From positions 62,001 to 126,000 of the forward strand of contig ARYC01000737.1 in the NCBI GenBank assembly GCA_000711775.1: 64,000 nt of DNA, written 5' to 3'. The notes under the pieces are model-generated. The model worked only from the letters and a program-made list of their open reading frames with translations, was not told the DNA's origin and did no database searches. Origin of the DNA: Oxytricha trifallax. Taxonomy: Eukaryota; Ciliophora; Spirotrichea; Sporadotrichida; Oxytrichidae. Positions 61,499 through 64,000 of this stretch are shown here, one piece after another (positions within the stretch are counted from its first letter, which is position 1; each line of letters opens with the position of its first letter). The position numbers and the translations under genes are program-made.

Positions 61499-63340
61499 TC
61501 TGTGTTTCTTATTTAATATATGTAGATTATTAAAAAGTAATAATTAATGATTAAAGTACTGCGATGGGTTTTGTGATCATGATTTCTTTTATAATCAGGC
61601 AGCTTTTATCATTCAAACTATTAAGAATAATCTAGCAATTTTCCTATGAAATAAATTACTAACCTTTTATAAAATTAATTAATTATTTAAAAATTTTATT
61701 ATTCTTAATTTCAATGAATTATTAATTTTAATTCAACAAAATCAAAGAATTAAATAACTAAATATCAAATATATTTGACATTATATGATTTAAAATTTAA
61801 ATAAATTGCCTAGATTTTATATTGATTTTTTTATGAAGTTAAACACTTTCATATATAAATCCATATATTGTTTATTATTTTACTTATTCAAATATTCAGA
61901 GTAAAATGATCCTAGCTGATCGATTTTAAAAAGTAAACTAATAGTGATAAAATTTTTTAATTTTATTCTCATGTTCAATTTTAATCATTATAAAGGTTTT
62001 TATTAACTTTTTAACAGAAAAATTTTATAATTTTCCATTTTATAATCAGCAATTTGTAGAATTTTAATGCAATAATTTAATTAATTTAACAAATATATTC
62101 ATTCTAGAAATCTAAATGCCATTCTTTATTTCCTGGATTATTGAATTTGAAATTCAATAAATAATAATTCAAAATGTTAATTTACAAAAATTTACTTTAG
62201 TTCTCCTAATTTATAAAATAAGAATTCAAAATCATGCTGCTTAATTAATAATATGTCATTGGTTTTTATAGGTTTTAAATTTTGATAGATCTATAAATAT
62301 TCTTAAATAATGCTGATTTATATATCTAAAATTTTGTTTAAATATTATTATTTTTAATAATGGGAATTAAAAAGGAAAAGGAATAAAAATATTCACGAAT
62401 TATGTCATTACAGTTTTTAATTATTATTATAAAATAATAAAAATATATTTAAGGTAAAATAAAATTACCAGATTACACTATAAATAAACGAAAGTTTCAA
62501 GAAAATTTATAAGTTTTTAGAATATTTCTAGCATGTAGCGGGCTATTCTGGCATTTTACACTTTCATGTTTTGTATTACCTCTCAATCAGAAAACATTAT
62601 CATCTTCAACTACTTCATTTTGGCAAGCAGTATTTATGATATATCTCGTTTCTTATGCCTACTTATTGATTCTTAGCAAATTATCAGCATTAGTTTATAA
62701 ATAATAAATAAAGTAAATTATGCCACTAAAATATTTACACATTCTTCATAAACTACCTTGGCAACATTAAACGGCTTTGTTCTTTTTATCATTTCATGGG
62801 CTTTAGTATTTTTCCAATTTTCAGCAGTTATTTTTTGTTGATTACCAGGCTTAATAAGTATGGATTGAATTTCATTTACTAGCATGCACATTTAAAACCA
62901 ATGATTTTATTCTTTATTATTTAAAATCTTTTAATGAAGCATTTTCTTACCAATTGATTAAATTATATTTTCATAATATTGAAGAATAATCTATAATTTG
63001 AGCTTTAATTGCATGTGCGATGTTATCATGGAAATGTTAATGTATCTAATATTAGTTCTGGTAAATTGATTCTAGGAACTTATTTAAAAATGCTACTTAT
63101 TCTTTCAAATAAAAGAATTTGAAAAATTGGGAGAAGGCAAAGTTTTTTAAAATACGAGAATATAAGCAAAAAAACAATAGCGCTTACTCTTAAGAAATTA
63201 AGATTTTTTTAAAAAAATTAATAAACCATTAGCAATTGCAATTTTAATCTGTGTGTATAATTGATTGTGAATGCATCATAATCACAAATAATAATGTTTG
63301 TAAAATAAAATTTTCTCAGCTTGTTCGTTCATGTGATGAC
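61499..63340. other. AT-rich spacer
   Basis: Very AT-rich, without a frame that I can support on either strand. No match to the TIRs or tails seen elsewhere. Confidence 0.45.
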
Positions 63341-63349
63341 TAAAGTGCC

Positions 63350-64000
63350 AGTTAATTGCAAATTAAAAAGTAGGTGCTGTCTGGGTTGTAGACATCCTTC
63401 TTGAGAGCTTTATGATAAGGATTATGCAAGTGTCGCATTTAGCACTAACTAGAAAGAGAAATCTGTACCATGTCTTGCTCTAGGCATTCTCCTTACTCTG
63501 TTCATCCTTGCGTCTCATATAGTATAGGTTGGAGCACTATCTTTTCGTTGTCATCAAGAGCTTTTTGAAGAACCATAGCTGGGAGTGGTTTCATGCCTTG
63601 TTTTGAGTAAACTTATCACATTGCTTAATCAAGTAAGCTTGTGAGGACACTATGTTTTTTAATTCAAGAATTTCAGTATTACAAACGAAGTAAGAGCCGA
63701 AAGTTCTATTGATTGGGAGGCAACCACTTGTGCCACGCGATTCTACATAAAATTATCTAGTGAGATGAAATATTTGATTCAGACAAGTGTCCCAGGGGCT
63801 AAGATAATCAAAGAATAATATTTACCCAAGGACATTTGAATTCCCATATGATGGTTTTTTACTATAGTGCTATGGTTTAGGATATTGAAGAAAATCATGT
63901 CTGTTAAACATGCAATATCTTGAGGCTGCTGATCTTTTCCTTTCATGACTACGCGCTTTCCTCAATGTTATAGTGTAGTGCAAGCGAATTCTCCAACTAT
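63350..64000 (-). CDS. Unknown gene fragment running off the right edge
   Basis: On the minus strand a frame is open from the window edge to TGA 63591-63593 (about 136 codons, TAA/TAG as Gln), including RSHERKRSAASRYCMFNRHD, TSGCLPINRTFGSYFVCNTE and NIVSSQAYLIKQCDKF. It seems to continue in a second frame (GMKPLPAMVLQKALDDNEKI) near 63600-63510 and a third near 63400. Lower AT than the region to its left. Frame changes of one base again point to decay or indel errors. Not recognised; possibly a gene 3' half or a transposon protein. Confidence 0.5.

Overview
The window looks like micronuclear (germline) DNA of a hypotrich/spirotrich ciliate of the Oxytricha-Stylonychia type. Three signs support this. 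(1) It is very AT-rich and gene-poor, and every recognisable protein reads only when TAA and TAG mean Gln and TGA is the only stop. (2) Transposon ends begin with C4A4 telomeric repeats, as in the TBE (telomere-bearing element) family. (3) Gene pieces are split by AT-rich blocks; one block of about 0.8 kb is bounded by a 6-bp direct repeat that could be an IES pointer. No bacterial features (operons, RBS, CRISPR) are present.

Layout. 1-1027: mostly AT-rich, with one coding-like patch. 1028-6900: a decayed TBE carrying a transposase (+), a 22-kDa-type protein (-) and a zinc-finger/kinase protein (+). A 1.92-kb element with 268-bp terminal inverted repeats (TIRs) and one SF3-helicase Rep-like gene is nested inside it. 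6900-7361: foldback element. 7.9-8.2 kb: 3' end of an unknown gene. 8.6-11.1 kb: broken unknown coding region. 11.2-11.7 kb: 3' end of a repeat element. 12.4-12.8 kb: possible mitochondrial rRNA-derived insert. 13.5-16.25 kb (-): TPR/STI1 co-chaperone-like gene with an IES. 16.5-17.75 kb (+): RABL2-like small GTPase in pieces. 18.2-18.75 kb: GC-rich island. 19.3-19.9 kb: inverted-repeat element. 20.1-53.15 kb: a tandem satellite with a ~1,090-bp unit (about 28 copies, two intermingled variants). It is interrupted at 50206-52458 by a second TIR element (400-bp TIRs) with another SF3-helicase Rep-like gene. 53.15-53.8 kb: a diverged satellite edge. 55192-56358: a short non-autonomous TBE with an AGT target duplication. 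56.4 and 58.0-58.6 kb: gene fragments. 59.9-61.5 kb (-): a block of overlapping ORFs whose 3' end matches the one at 11.3 kb. 63.35-64 kb (-): fragment of an unknown gene running off the window.

The most interesting content is the pair of compact single-gene elements. Each is TIR + SF3 helicase + TIR, with unrelated TIRs, one inserted in a TBE and one in the satellite. Their design recalls Rep/NS1-type replicons with inverted terminal repeats rather than classical DDE transposons. I could not find a convincing HUH nickase motif in either, so the mechanism is open.

Most coding regions contain single-base frameshifts or isolated in-frame TGAs. Decay of germline-limited elements explains this best for the transposons, but indel errors in a long-read assembly cannot be excluded by reading alone.
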